Part shown: one piece after another, positions 51,164-59,064 of the stretch
Layout: each line of letters begins with the position of its first letter
Numbering within the stretch: position 1 is the first letter of the stretch
NCBI RefSeq assembly: GCF_014200435.1
Contig: NZ_JACHBR010000001.1
Location: 434,001-498,000, forward strand
Reading direction: 5' to 3'
Source of the DNA: Sphaerisporangium krabiense
GTDB taxonomy: Bacteria; Actinomycetota; Actinomycetes; Streptosporangiales; Streptosporangiaceae
DNA length: 64,000 bases
Translations under genes and position numbers: made by a program
The notes under the pieces: model-generated
Seen by the model: only the letters and a program-made list of their open reading frames with translations
Database searches by the model: none
Told to the model about the DNA's origin: nothing

Positions 51164-51619
51164 ATGCCGGAGGCGGCCAAGCGAGTGGACCTGTTCTTCG
51201 ACGCCTGCAACGCTCACGACCTGGAGGCGGTGGCGCGCCACTACGCGCCCGACGTGATCCTCGTGGCGCCCGGCGGGCTGGCCGAGGGCCTTGACGAGGT
51301 GCTCTCCTACCACGACGTGGTCTGGAGGGCCTTCCCCGACGAACGCTTCACCGTCCTGCAGACCATCGCGCAGGGCGAGGAGGTCGCGACGACGGTGCTG
51401 CTCAGCGGCACGCACACCGGCCCGTTCCTGCTGGCGGGCGGCGAGGTCGTCCAGCCCACGGGCAGGCACGTCAGCGTCCGCTCGTGCTGGACCTTCACCC
51501 TCCAGGACACCCTGATCGCCGACCACCAGCTCTTCCTGGACCAGCTGGAGCTCTACACCCGCCTCGGCGTCCCCCTCCTCGGATCCCTCACCCCGGTCGC
51601 GACCGACGAATCCCTGTGA
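51164..51619 (+). CDS. SnoaL-like / NTF2-fold protein
   Basis: 151 residues. KRVDLFFDACNAHDLEAVAR then HYAPDVILVAPGG is the first helix-strand unit of SnoaL-like cyclase or NTF2-type proteins, and TVLLSGTHTGPFLL and RSCWTFTLQDTLIADHQLFL follow in order. Such proteins include polyketide cyclases, isomerases and small-molecule-binding proteins; function here is unknown. The ATG at 51164 with a G-run upstream is preferred to a GTG 45 bases earlier. It lies 45 bases after the transporter gene and may share the nar transcript. Confidence 0.75.
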   Translation: MPEAAKRVDLFFDACNAHDLEAVARHYAPDVILVAPGGLAEGLDEVLSYHDVVWRAFPDERFTVLQTIAQGEEVATTVLLSGTHTGPFLLAGGEVVQPTGRHVSVRSCWTFTLQDTLIADHQLFLDQLELYTRLGVPLLGSLTPVATDESL

Positions 51620-51923
51620 CCCACCCCGTACACCAACGCCGGCATGGTGCATGCCTCGGCTTCGGCGCGAACGCGACCGGTGTCGGTCTTCACCGCCGGG
51701 CAATTATGGATGGAAAGACCGAAAAGAGCGCGTATATCACGACAATCGCCTGAACCTTGCGCCCGCGGTGGGAACTGTTCATGCTGTCCTAAAGATTCTC
51801 TGAACCACCCCCGCCGCGCCGACACCTCGATCCATCGAACCTCTGCTGGCGCCGACGGGCGGGCGCGCCGAATGGGCACGCCCTCACCCTGCTTTTCAGC
51901 ACCGACACGACGGGGAGTGACCG
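51620..51923. other. 304-base region before the SARP gene
   Basis: No gene was seen. CTGAACC occurs at 51750 and at 51800, exactly 50 bases apart, with the dyad GGAACTGTTC between (51771-51780). These resemble the CTGAA units found after the regulator gene and may allow autoregulation. The SARP ribosome-binding site is GGGGAGTGA before the GTG. Confidence 0.4.
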
Positions 51924-54900
51924 GTGGAGTTTCGGCTGTTGGGGCCAGTCGAGGTGGTGGCCGCCGGGGGGACGGTGCCGCTGGGGGGAGTCAAACCGAA
52001 GATGCTGCTGGCCGCGCTGCTGCTCGAACAGGGGCACGTCGTGCCGACGCACCGTCTGATCGACATCATCTGGCCGGACGATCCGCCGGACACCGCCAAG
52101 GCCGCGATACAGACCTACGTCAAGACGTTACGCCAGGCGCTGGCCCGGGCCGGCATGCCCGAGGTGATCGTCACGCGGGCGCCCGGCTACCTTGCCCAGG
52201 TCCCCGCCGGAGCCCTCGACGTCGACGTGTTCGAACGGCACGTGGCCGACGCACGGCAGGCGGCCACGCCGGAGCAGACCTCCGGCCTGCTCGAGGCCGC
52301 GCTGGCGTTGTGGCGCGGGCCCGCTCTCGCCGGGCTGGGCGACTCGCCGCTGGCCGGGGAGGTCGCCCGGCTGGAACAGCTACGGCTGACCGCCACGGAG
52401 GACCGCGTCACGGCCGACCTGGCGCTCGGCCGGCACGGCCGGCTGGTGGCCGAACTGGCCTCGCTGGTCGGGCGCCATCCGGACAACGAGCGGCTGCGCG
52501 GCCAGTACATGACCGCCCTGTACCGGCTCGGCCGCCAGTCCGACGCGCTGGCCTCGTTCCAGGAAGGCCGGCGGATCCTGGCCGAGGATCTCGGGGTGGA
52601 CCCGGGACCGGAGCTGACCGCCCTGCACCACGCGATCCTGCGCGGCGACCCCGCCCTGCTGACGCCGCTGTCCGGCGAGACCGTCCGCGTCGCCGTGCCC
52701 ACCCAGTTGCCCCTGTTACCGGCCGACTTCACCGGCCGCTCGGCGGAGAGCTCCACCCTGGTGGCGGCGCTGACGACGGGATCGGCCCCGATGGTCCAGA
52801 TCGTCACGGGCCGCGCCGGCACCGGCAAGTCGGCGCTGGCGGTCCACGTCGCCCACCAGGTGGCGTCCGCCTTCCCCGACGGGCAGTTGTACGCCGAGCT
52901 CCGCGGGATGAGCGACGCTCCCGCCGATACCGGTGAGGTGCTCGGGAGGTTCCTGCGGGCGCTCGGGGTCGACCCGGCCGAGCTCCCCGCCGCCACCGCC
53001 GAGCGGGCCGAGCTCTACCGCGGCCTGATGGCCGGGCGCCGGGTGCTGGTGGTGCTGGACGACGCCGCCGGGGAGTCGCAGGTGCGCCCGCTGCTGCCGG
53101 GGGGCTCCGGCGGCGGCGTGCTGATCACCTCGCGCAACAGGCTCGGCGGGCTCAGCGGCGTGAGCCGTGCCGACCTGGACGTGCTCGAACCGGCCGAGGC
53201 CATCGAACTGCTCGCCCGCATCGTCGGAGCCGAGCGCACGGCCGCCGAGGAACCGGTGGCCCGTGAGATCGTCGATCTGTGCGGCCGGCTGCCGCTGGCG
53301 ATCCGGATCGCCGGGGCCCGGCTCGCCACCCGGCAGCGATGGCCGCTGCGGCTTCTCGCCGACCGGCTGGCCGACGAGCGGCGCCGGCTGGACGAGCTGG
53401 CGATCGCCGACCTGGAGGTACGGGCCGGCTTCGCGCTGAGCTACCGGGGGCTGGACGACGACGAACGCCGGGCGCTGCGCCGGCTCGGCCACCTGGGGGC
53501 GCCCGAATTCTCCCCGTGGATCGTCTCCTGGCTGTGCGACATCGACGGGAAGCTCGCGGAAGACACCCTGGAACGCCTGGTCGACGCACAGGTGGTGGAC
53601 TTCAGCCGGGTCGACGACCTGGGCACGCTGCGCTACCGGATACACGACCTGGTGCGCATCTACGGGCGCGAGTGCGCCGAGGCGGAGGAACCGCCCGAGC
53701 AGCTCACGGCGGCCGTCGGCCGGGTGCTCGGGGGCTGGCTCGCCCTGGCCGACCAGGTGGCCGCCGACGTCCCGACCGACGAGATCGGCTGGATGCACCC
53801 GGCCCTGGCGGCCGTGACGATCCCCGAGGAGCTGACGGCGCAGGTGCTGGCGGCCTCGCACGACTGGTTCGAGATCGAACAGCCCACGCTGGTCGTCGGT
53901 CTGGAGCGAGCCGCCGTCCTCGGCCTGCACGACACGGTCTGCCAGTTCGCCTCCGCGCGGCTCGGCTCGTCGTTCCTCGGCGTCAACAGACTCGAGTCGC
54001 GTGAGCGCATCAACACGGCGGCGCTGGCCGCGGCCCGCAGGGCGGGCGACCGGCACGGCGAGGCGACGATGCTGGTGGAACTGGGAAACCTGCGTTACCT
54101 CCAGGACCGGTTCCCGGAGGCGCGCCAGCTCCTCGGCGACGCGCTCGGCGCCTTCCGCGAGCTGGGAGGCGCACGCGGCCAGGCCGTGGCTCTGGCCGGG
54201 CTGGGCGCGACCTGCCGGGAGGCGGGCCGCCTGCTCGAGGCGCTGCACTTCCTCGACCAGGCCGACGTCCTGCTCACCGATCTCGGCGATGATCTCGGGG
54301 TCGCCTACCTGCGACGGCTGTCCGCCTCGGTACGGCTGGAACTCGGGGACTACCCGGCCGCCTGGACCGGGCTGGAGGAGTCCGTCGCCGGCTACCGGCG
54401 CCTCGGCAGCCGCCGCGGCGAAGGGGTGGCCCTGCGCACCATGAGCCTGTTCCACCGGGCGACCGGCGAGTACGACGCCGCCATCGAGACCGCCGAGGCC
54501 GCGAGGGCGATCTTCGCCCAGCTCGGCGACCGGCTGCTCGAGGCGTACGCGATCCGCGCGTGCGCCAAGGCCCGGCTCCGTCTCGGCCAGACCCGGCAGG
54601 CCCTCGCCCCGCTGGAGGACGTGCTGTCCACGTGCCAGGCGATGAGAGACCAGTGGGGGCTGGGCCTGGCCCTGCGTACCCTGGGCGAGCTGCACCTCGC
54701 CGACGGCAGGCTGACGGACGCCGCCGCCTGCCTGACCTCCGCCATGGAGGTGTGGGCGAGCATGGAGGCCCCGCTCTGGCAGGCCCGGACGGAGCACACC
54801 CTGGCCCTGCTGCACGAGGCGAGCGGCGACGCCGAGACGGCGGCGGCGGTCCGGGCGCGGGCCCTGCAGGTCTTCCGCGACCACGGCGCCCGCGAATACG

Positions 54901-54932
54901 GCGAGCTCAGCGGCAACGCGGCCGCGTTCTGA
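51924..54932 (+). CDS. SARP/AfsR-family transcriptional regulator (BTAD - NB-ARC - TPR)
   Basis: 1002 residues. The N-terminal OmpR-type winged helix starts MEFRLLGPVEVVAAGGTVPL and reads KPKMLLAALLLEQGHVVPTH. The bacterial transcriptional activator domain follows (residues about 95-245, ending DLGVDPGPELTALHHAIL). The NB-ARC/AAA-like domain has the Walker A VTGRAGTGKSALAVHVAHQ near residue 295 and Walker B RVLVVLDDAAGES near residue 375. From 650 on there are TPR-like repeats (ARQLLGDALGAFRELGGARG). This is the layout of AfsR and large SARPs that activate secondary-metabolite or secreted-protein genes. GTG start. Helically phased CTGAA repeats begin inside its stop region and lie before the next gene, a likely target. 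Confidence 0.92.
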   Translation: MEFRLLGPVEVVAAGGTVPLGGVKPKMLLAALLLEQGHVVPTHRLIDIIWPDDPPDTAKAAIQTYVKTLRQALARAGMPEVIVTRAPGYLAQVPAGALDVDVFERHVADARQAATPEQTSGLLEAALALWRGPALAGLGDSPLAGEVARLEQLRLTATEDRVTADLALGRHGRLVAELASLVGRHPDNERLRGQYMTALYRLGRQSDALASFQEGRRILAEDLGVDPGPELTALHHAILRGDPALLTPLSGETVRVAVPTQLPLLPADFTGRSAESSTLVAALTTGSAPMVQIVTGRAGTGKSALAVHVAHQVASAFPDGQLYAELRGMSDAPADTGEVLGRFLRALGVDPAELPAATAERAELYRGLMAGRRVLVVLDDAAGESQVRPLLPGGSGGGVLITSRNRLGGLSGVSRADLDVLEPAEAIELLARIVGAERTAAEEPVAREIVDLCGRLPLAIRIAGARLATRQRWPLRLLADRLADERRRLDELAIADLEVRAGFALSYRGLDDDERRALRRLGHLGAPEFSPWIVSWLCDIDGKLAEDTLERLVDAQVVDFSRVDDLGTLRYRIHDLVRIYGRECAEAEEPPEQLTAAVGRVLGGWLALADQVAADVPTDEIGWMHPALAAVTIPEELTAQVLAASHDWFEIEQPTLVVGLERAAVLGLHDTVCQFASARLGSSFLGVNRLESRERINTAALAAARRAGDRHGEATMLVELGNLRYLQDRFPEARQLLGDALGAFRELGGARGQAVALAGLGATCREAGRLLEALHFLDQADVLLTDLGDDLGVAYLRRLSASVRLELGDYPAAWTGLEESVAGYRRLGSRRGEGVALRTMSLFHRATGEYDAAIETAEAARAIFAQLGDRLLEAYAIRACAKARLRLGQTRQALAPLEDVLSTCQAMRDQWGLGLALRTLGELHLADGRLTDAAACLTSAMEVWASMEAPLWQARTEHTLALLHEASGDAETAAAVRARALQVFRDHGAREYGELSGNAAAF

Positions 54933-54967
54933 AGCCTTCTGAAGATTCCTGAAAAGGCCACTGAAAA
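54927..54967 (+). promoter_or_regulatory. Helically phased CTGAA direct repeats, candidate SARP binding site
   Basis: CTGAA occurs at 54929, 54939, 54949 and 54961, spaced 10, 10 and 12 bases; the last two extend to CTGAAAA. SARP proteins are known to bind direct repeats phased with the helix (about 11 or 22 bases) near the -35 of target genes. The block starts over the SARP stop codon and lies about 95 bases before the secreted-protein gene. Confidence 0.5.
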
Positions 54968-55001
54968 CCATCCACCACGAAGTTTCACCGCGTTTTCAGT
55001 G
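54959..55001. other. 10-base perfect inverted repeat between SARP and secreted-protein genes
   Basis: CACTGAAAAC at 54959-54968 pairs with GTTTTCAGTG at 54992-55001 across 23 bases. It shares its left arm with the last CTGAAAA unit. There is no T-run, so it is more likely an operator or leader hairpin than a terminator. Confidence 0.5.
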
Positions 55002-55060
55002 CCTCGCGCGAACCTTTCGGTGCACGGGACGAAATCCCCTCTCCCCACCGGAAGGTTCCC

Positions 55061-56671
55061 ATGACGATCAATCGCCTGATCTCCGGCGCGCTCAGCATCA
55101 CGGCCGCGCTCTCCCTCGGTTTCGCGGGGGCGACGGTGGCCACCTTCACGGCCGCCGCGCCGGCCGAGGCCGCCTCCACGGCCGGCGGCCAGATCACCCG
55201 GTCAGAGGTGCTGGCCCGCGCCCAGTTCTGGGTCGACGACCATGTGCAGTACAACCTCACCCGAAGGTCGAACACCCTCCACAACGACGTCGAAGGGGCC
55301 CACAAGTACGGTCCGGACTGTTCCGGCCTGGTCTCCATGGCATGGCACATCACCGCGAACGCCGGCAAGGGCGGCAACAGCACCGACGACTTCGAGTCCT
55401 GGAGCGGCAAGGAATATCTGGGCAGTCTGCACGACCTGAAGCCCGGGGACGCGATCCTGAAGTCCGGCCACATGGAGTTGTTCGCCGGATGGAAGGTCCC
55501 CTCCGACCACGGCCAGGGCGCGTGGACCTACTCCCTCAACGGCGGGCCCGATCCGGACGGTGACGGTTGGCAGGACGACTGGGCCAAGGGTCCGACGCCG
55601 AACTGGAAGGGCAAGAGGGGCGACGAGACGTGGTCGGGCCTGCAGGCCTATCGCCCGATCCGATACAAGAACATCGTCGACGACCCTCCCCCGCAGTCGC
55701 CGCCCGCGCCGGTGTATCAGACGTTGGGTGACTTCGATGGTGACGGTAAGAAGGACATCGCCGGGATCGCGGGTGATGGTCTGTGGATTCACCGCAATAC
55801 CAGTACGCCCGGCAATTTCTCCACCAGCGGGGTCTTCATCTCCAACGGATGGCGCACCGTCAACAAGTTCATGGCCGGTGACTTCGACAACGACGGCAAA
55901 GACGACATCCTCGGCATGAACTACGGCGACGAACTCATGATCTGGCGCAGCACCAGCGACGCCAACTCCTTCAGCTTCCAGGCGTACAAGAGCCTCGGCA
56001 CCACCTGGGGCAACATGAACAAGGTCATGCCCCTGGCCGACTACGACGGCGACGGCAAACTCGACTTCGCCGGCATCGCCGACGACGGCCTGTGGATCCA
56101 CCGCAACACCAGCACCCCCGGAAACTTCTCCACCAGCGGCGTCTTCGTCTCCAACGGATGGCGCACCGTCACCAGGTTCATCAACACCGACTTCGACGGC
56201 GACGGCAAAGCCGACATCATCGGCTTCAACGGCGGCGACGAACTCATGATGTGGCGCAGCACCAGCACCGCCACCACCTTCAGCTTCGAACCGTACAAGA
56301 GCCTCGGCCCCACCTGGAGCTACATGAACAAGCTCCTGCCCCTGGCCGACTACGACGGCGACGGCAAGAAGGACATCTCCGGCATCGCCGACGACGGCCT
56401 GTGGATCCACCGCAACACCAGCACCCCCGGAAACTTCTCCACCAACGGCGTCTTCATCTCCAACGGATGGCGCACCGTCAGCAAGTTCATCGGCGCCGAC
56501 TTCGACGGCGACGGCAAAGACGACATCATCGGCTTCAACGGCGGCGACGAACTCATGATCTGGCGCAGCACCAGCGACGCCAACACCTTCAGCTTCGCCC
56601 CCTACAAGAGCCTCGGCACCAGCTGGGGCAACTTCGGCTACAAAATCCTCACCTCCGCCCCCACCGACTGA
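55061..56671 (+). CDS. Secreted NlpC/P60-type protein with VCBS/FG-GAP repeats
   Basis: 536 residues. Residues 1-38 are a Sec signal peptide ending AAPAEAAS. Residues 45-195 resemble an NlpC/P60-type amidase: YGPDCSGLVSMAWHITANAG holds the Cys nucleophile (DCSGL) near residue 87 and DAILKSGHMELFAGW the His. The last 310 residues are six half-units (three 103-residue units) of FG-GAP/VCBS type, each with a calcium-loop sequence such as GDFDGDGKKDIAGIAGDGLW or DYDGDGKLDFAGIADDGLW. It would act outside the cell on peptidoglycan or protein. Ribosome-binding site GGAAGG five bases before the ATG. Regulation by the SARP upstream is suggested by the repeats between them. Confidence 0.85.
   Translation: MTINRLISGALSITAALSLGFAGATVATFTAAAPAEAASTAGGQITRSEVLARAQFWVDDHVQYNLTRRSNTLHNDVEGAHKYGPDCSGLVSMAWHITANAGKGGNSTDDFESWSGKEYLGSLHDLKPGDAILKSGHMELFAGWKVPSDHGQGAWTYSLNGGPDPDGDGWQDDWAKGPTPNWKGKRGDETWSGLQAYRPIRYKNIVDDPPPQSPPAPVYQTLGDFDGDGKKDIAGIAGDGLWIHRNTSTPGNFSTSGVFISNGWRTVNKFMAGDFDNDGKDDILGMNYGDELMIWRSTSDANSFSFQAYKSLGTTWGNMNKVMPLADYDGDGKLDFAGIADDGLWIHRNTSTPGNFSTSGVFVSNGWRTVTRFINTDFDGDGKADIIGFNGGDELMMWRSTSTATTFSFEPYKSLGPTWSYMNKLLPLADYDGDGKKDISGIADDGLWIHRNTSTPGNFSTNGVFISNGWRTVSKFIGADFDGDGKDDIIGFNGGDELMIWRSTSDANTFSFAPYKSLGTSWGNFGYKILTSAPTD
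55724..56662 (+). repeat. Three 309-base coding repeats (VCBS/FG-GAP)
   Basis: The unit start CTGGCCGACTACGACGGCGA occurs at 56033 and 56342; the first unit starts at about 55724 in a diverged form. Units two and three are nearly identical in DNA. The first 120 bases of unit one use different synonymous codons (GGT, AAT, ATT). Confidence 0.85.
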
Positions 56672-56728
56672 CCACCCCACCCCACACCGGTGAGGGGCGT
56701 CGGCATGAGCCCCCAGTCCCCACAGCTT

Positions 56729-56764
56729 CCACGGGCCGTCCGATCGCCGATCGGCGGCCCGTGG
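56729..56764. terminator. Long GC-rich hairpin before the VanX-like gene
   Basis: CCACGGGCCG (56729-56738) pairs with CGGCCCGTGG (56755-56764) and the inner CCGATCG with CGATCGG, giving about 17 pairs with one bulge and almost no loop. No T-run follows. It could stop transcription from the upstream gene without a U-tract or regulate the leader of the next gene. Confidence 0.5.
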
Positions 56765-56797
56765 AGCCGTACCGGACCGGACCCCGAAGGACACGGC

Positions 56798-57439
56798 ATG
56801 ATTGTTCTCTCCGATCCCGAGATCAGCCGGATACCGGTCGAGGAGTCCGGTGAGGCGCTGATCGATCTCCGCACCATCCCCGCGCTGCGCCTCGACCCCC
56901 GCATGGCCGACCCGGACGGGTACCACGCCCGCCTGCGGCTCAGCGTCGTGGACCGTCTGATCACCGCGCAGACCCTGCTGCGGCCCGGACTGCGCCTCCT
57001 GATCGTCGAAGGCTTCCGGCCCGTGGAACTGCAGGCGAAGTACTTCGACGCCCACGTCGACCGTCTCCGGACCTCGGCTCCCGGCCACGACGAGGACTGG
57101 TACCGTCGCCAGGCCGGCCGCCACATCTCCCCGCCGGAGTTCGCGCCTCACCCGGCCGGAGCGGCCGTCGACCTGACCCTGTGCGAGACCGGCGGGCACG
57201 AACTGTGGCTGGGCACGGAGGTGAACGACACCGGCACCGACGCCTGCCACACCGCCGGCACGGCGATCTCCGCGGAGGCACGGGGACACCGCCGCCTCCT
57301 CGGCGAGGTGCTGACCACGGTCGGTCTGGTCAACTACCCCGGCGAGTGGTGGCACTGGTCCTACGGCGACCGCTACTGGGCCCACATGACCGGGGCCCTG
57401 GCCGCACGGTACGGCCCGGTGGCCCCAGCCGACCTCTGA
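56798..57439 (+). CDS. D-alanyl-D-alanine dipeptidase (VanX/M15D) family protein
   Basis: 213 residues. IVEGFRPVELQAKYFDAHVD near residue 67 holds the conserved Arg, FAPHPAGAAVDLTLCE near residue 113 the zinc His and Asp (HxxxxxxD), and GEWWHWSYGDRYW near the end the catalytic Glu and third zinc ligand His. All VanX catalytic residues are thus in place. It cleaves D-Ala-D-Ala; without vanH/vanA neighbours, a role in wall recycling is more likely than glycopeptide resistance. Start ATG with AAGGA six bases upstream. It follows the NlpC-like gene, another wall-directed protein. Confidence 0.9.
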   Translation: MIVLSDPEISRIPVEESGEALIDLRTIPALRLDPRMADPDGYHARLRLSVVDRLITAQTLLRPGLRLLIVEGFRPVELQAKYFDAHVDRLRTSAPGHDEDWYRRQAGRHISPPEFAPHPAGAAVDLTLCETGGHELWLGTEVNDTGTDACHTAGTAISAEARGHRRLLGEVLTTVGLVNYPGEWWHWSYGDRYWAHMTGALAARYGPVAPADL

Positions 57440-57478
57440 CGTACCGCCGACCCGCGGACACCCCCGCCGCGCCATGGT

Positions 57479-57540
57479 GCGTGGTGGGGGTGGGACGCCC
57501 TCGGCATGTACGACGCCGCCTCACACGGCATCGGCACCGC
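57479..57540 (+). pseudogene. Short fragment copied from a TDT transporter gene
   Basis: Bases 57498-57539 match 50943-50984 inside the TDT gene at 39 of 42 positions by eye and translate as LGMYDAASHGIGTA against LGMYAAASHGVGTV. A preceding GTGGTGG also matches. Nothing else of the transporter is left nearby. It lies in the gap between convergent genes. Confidence 0.5.
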
Positions 57541-57549
57541 CCCGCCTGA

Positions 57550-58833
57550 CTACACTCGGGCGGCCACGCGCAGGTCGCGGCCGAAGGACGTGATGTCCTC
57601 GTCGGTCAGTGAGGCGCGGGTGCCCGCGATGGCCGTGAGGTAGTCGGCGGTGACCTGGCCGGGCCCGTCCGCGTCGCCCTCCTCGCCGAGGTACCGCTCG
57701 AACGCCGCCTGCGCCGCCGTGCGGGCCGCGTACTCGATGTCGGCGGGCGTGAACCGCGCGCTGGCCGCCACCAGCTCGTCCAGGTCCACGCGCGCGAGCC
57801 GCTCCGCGCCGATGTAGCGGGCCCAGATCGCGCGGCGCGCCCCCGCGTCCGGCGGGCCGACAGGGATCAGATAGTCGAAGCGGCCCGGCCGCAGGAACGC
57901 GGCGTCCATGCTGGTCACCGTGTTGGTCGCGCAGATCAGCAGCCTGCGGTCGCGGCGGCGGAACACCGGGATCAGCTTGAGCAGCTCGTTGGTGATCCGG
58001 TGGGCCGGCGACGTCGGATCGCGCCGCTCGGAGGCGATCTCCTCGGCCTCGTCGAAGAAGAGGACCACCTGCTCCAGGTGGTCGGCGCGGGCGAACAGCC
58101 GTCGCAGGCCGCCGGCGACGCCGTGCGGATCCGCGGCGAGCTGGTAGGGAAACACCTCGACGAACGGCCAGCGCAGGCGGGAGGCGACCGCCCGGGCGAA
58201 CGTGGTCTTGCCCGTCCCCGGTGGCCCGAAGAGCACGACGGCTCGGGGAGGCTCCAGGTTGAAGTGCTCGGCCACGTCGCGGTGCTCAAGCGGCATCACC
58301 AGACGGCGCTCGATGATCGACTTCTCGGTCTCCATGCCCGCGATCCGCTCCCACAGCCCCGCCTGGGGGACGATGCCGCCGAGCTGCTCCAGGACCGTGG
58401 CCTCCGCGGGCGTGGCGGGCAGGAGCTTCTCGAAGTAGGTCGCGTCCGGGCGGCTCGCGTAGCCGGAGTTGAGGAAGGCCGTCTCGCCCAGCTCGTGCGC
58501 GGGCAGCAGCGCCCCGATACGGCGCGCGCCGCGACCGGCCAGCCGTTCCTCCAGCGCGGCCAGCAGGCCCGAGCCGATGCCGTGGCCGCGCCACTCTCGG
58601 TCGATGGCCAGCCGCAGCACCCAGGCCCGGTCCCCGGCGACCAGCGACACGGCGGTGCCCACCGGCCGCGCCCCCGCGGCCGCCACCACCGACGGCATAC
58701 CGCCACGAATCGCCCCCACCGCCTCGGCGAGCGTCACCACCGGCTCGGCCGCCGTGTCCCTGGACTCCTCCAGCAGCCGAACCACCTGATCCAGGTCATC
58801 CTCCCGCAGATCGCGCACATGCCATGGCGCCAT
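57550..58833 (-). CDS. GNAT acetyltransferase - AAA ATPase fusion
   Basis: 427 residues from the ATG at 58833 (frame open to 58917). Residues 1-150 are a GNAT domain: WVLRLAIDREWRGHGIGSGL with the acetyl-CoA loop RGHGIG and FLNSGYASRPDATYFEK. Residues 160-427 are an AAA+ module: Walker A VVLFGPPGTGKTTFARAVA, Walker B QVVLFFDEAEEIASER, sensor ICATNTVTSMD and Arg finger RPGRFDYLIPVG, like FtsH/Cdc48-type AAA. Linked acetylation and remodelling of a protein partner is possible, partner unknown. It is convergent with the VanX-like gene. Confidence 0.88.
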   Translation of the reverse strand: MAPWHVRDLREDDLDQVVRLLEESRDTAAEPVVTLAEAVGAIRGGMPSVVAAAGARPVGTAVSLVAGDRAWVLRLAIDREWRGHGIGSGLLAALEERLAGRGARRIGALLPAHELGETAFLNSGYASRPDATYFEKLLPATPAEATVLEQLGGIVPQAGLWERIAGMETEKSIIERRLVMPLEHRDVAEHFNLEPPRAVVLFGPPGTGKTTFARAVASRLRWPFVEVFPYQLAADPHGVAGGLRRLFARADHLEQVVLFFDEAEEIASERRDPTSPAHRITNELLKLIPVFRRRDRRLLICATNTVTSMDAAFLRPGRFDYLIPVGPPDAGARRAIWARYIGAERLARVDLDELVAASARFTPADIEYAARTAAQAAFERYLGEEGDADGPGQVTADYLTAIAGTRASLTDEDITSFGRDLRVAARV

Positions 58834-59064
58834 CGCCGTCCCCCACTCGACATCCGCTTCACGAAGTACGTCCCGCTCTCCCCACCCGCCTCCCACCGAA
58901 AACCGACATGACCCCATGCTGACCGCTCGCCGGGGAGAGATCTACCGAGGAGGAGTGAGCCTGATCTCGACATCTTGGGGAACCCGCGGAGGCCGAGCTG
59001 CGCAGGCGTGGCGCGGACCCGGCCCGGCCGGCACTGCGGGGGTCGGGTTGTCGCCGTCCGGGGC

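Noticed and set aside
55724-56662. CRISPR-like spacing of repeats
   Set aside because: The 309-base units are in-frame coding repeats of an FG-GAP protein with no spacers.
56798-57439. Part of a vancomycin-resistance operon
   Set aside because: Only the VanX-like gene is present; no vanH, vanA, vanR or vanS is adjacent.
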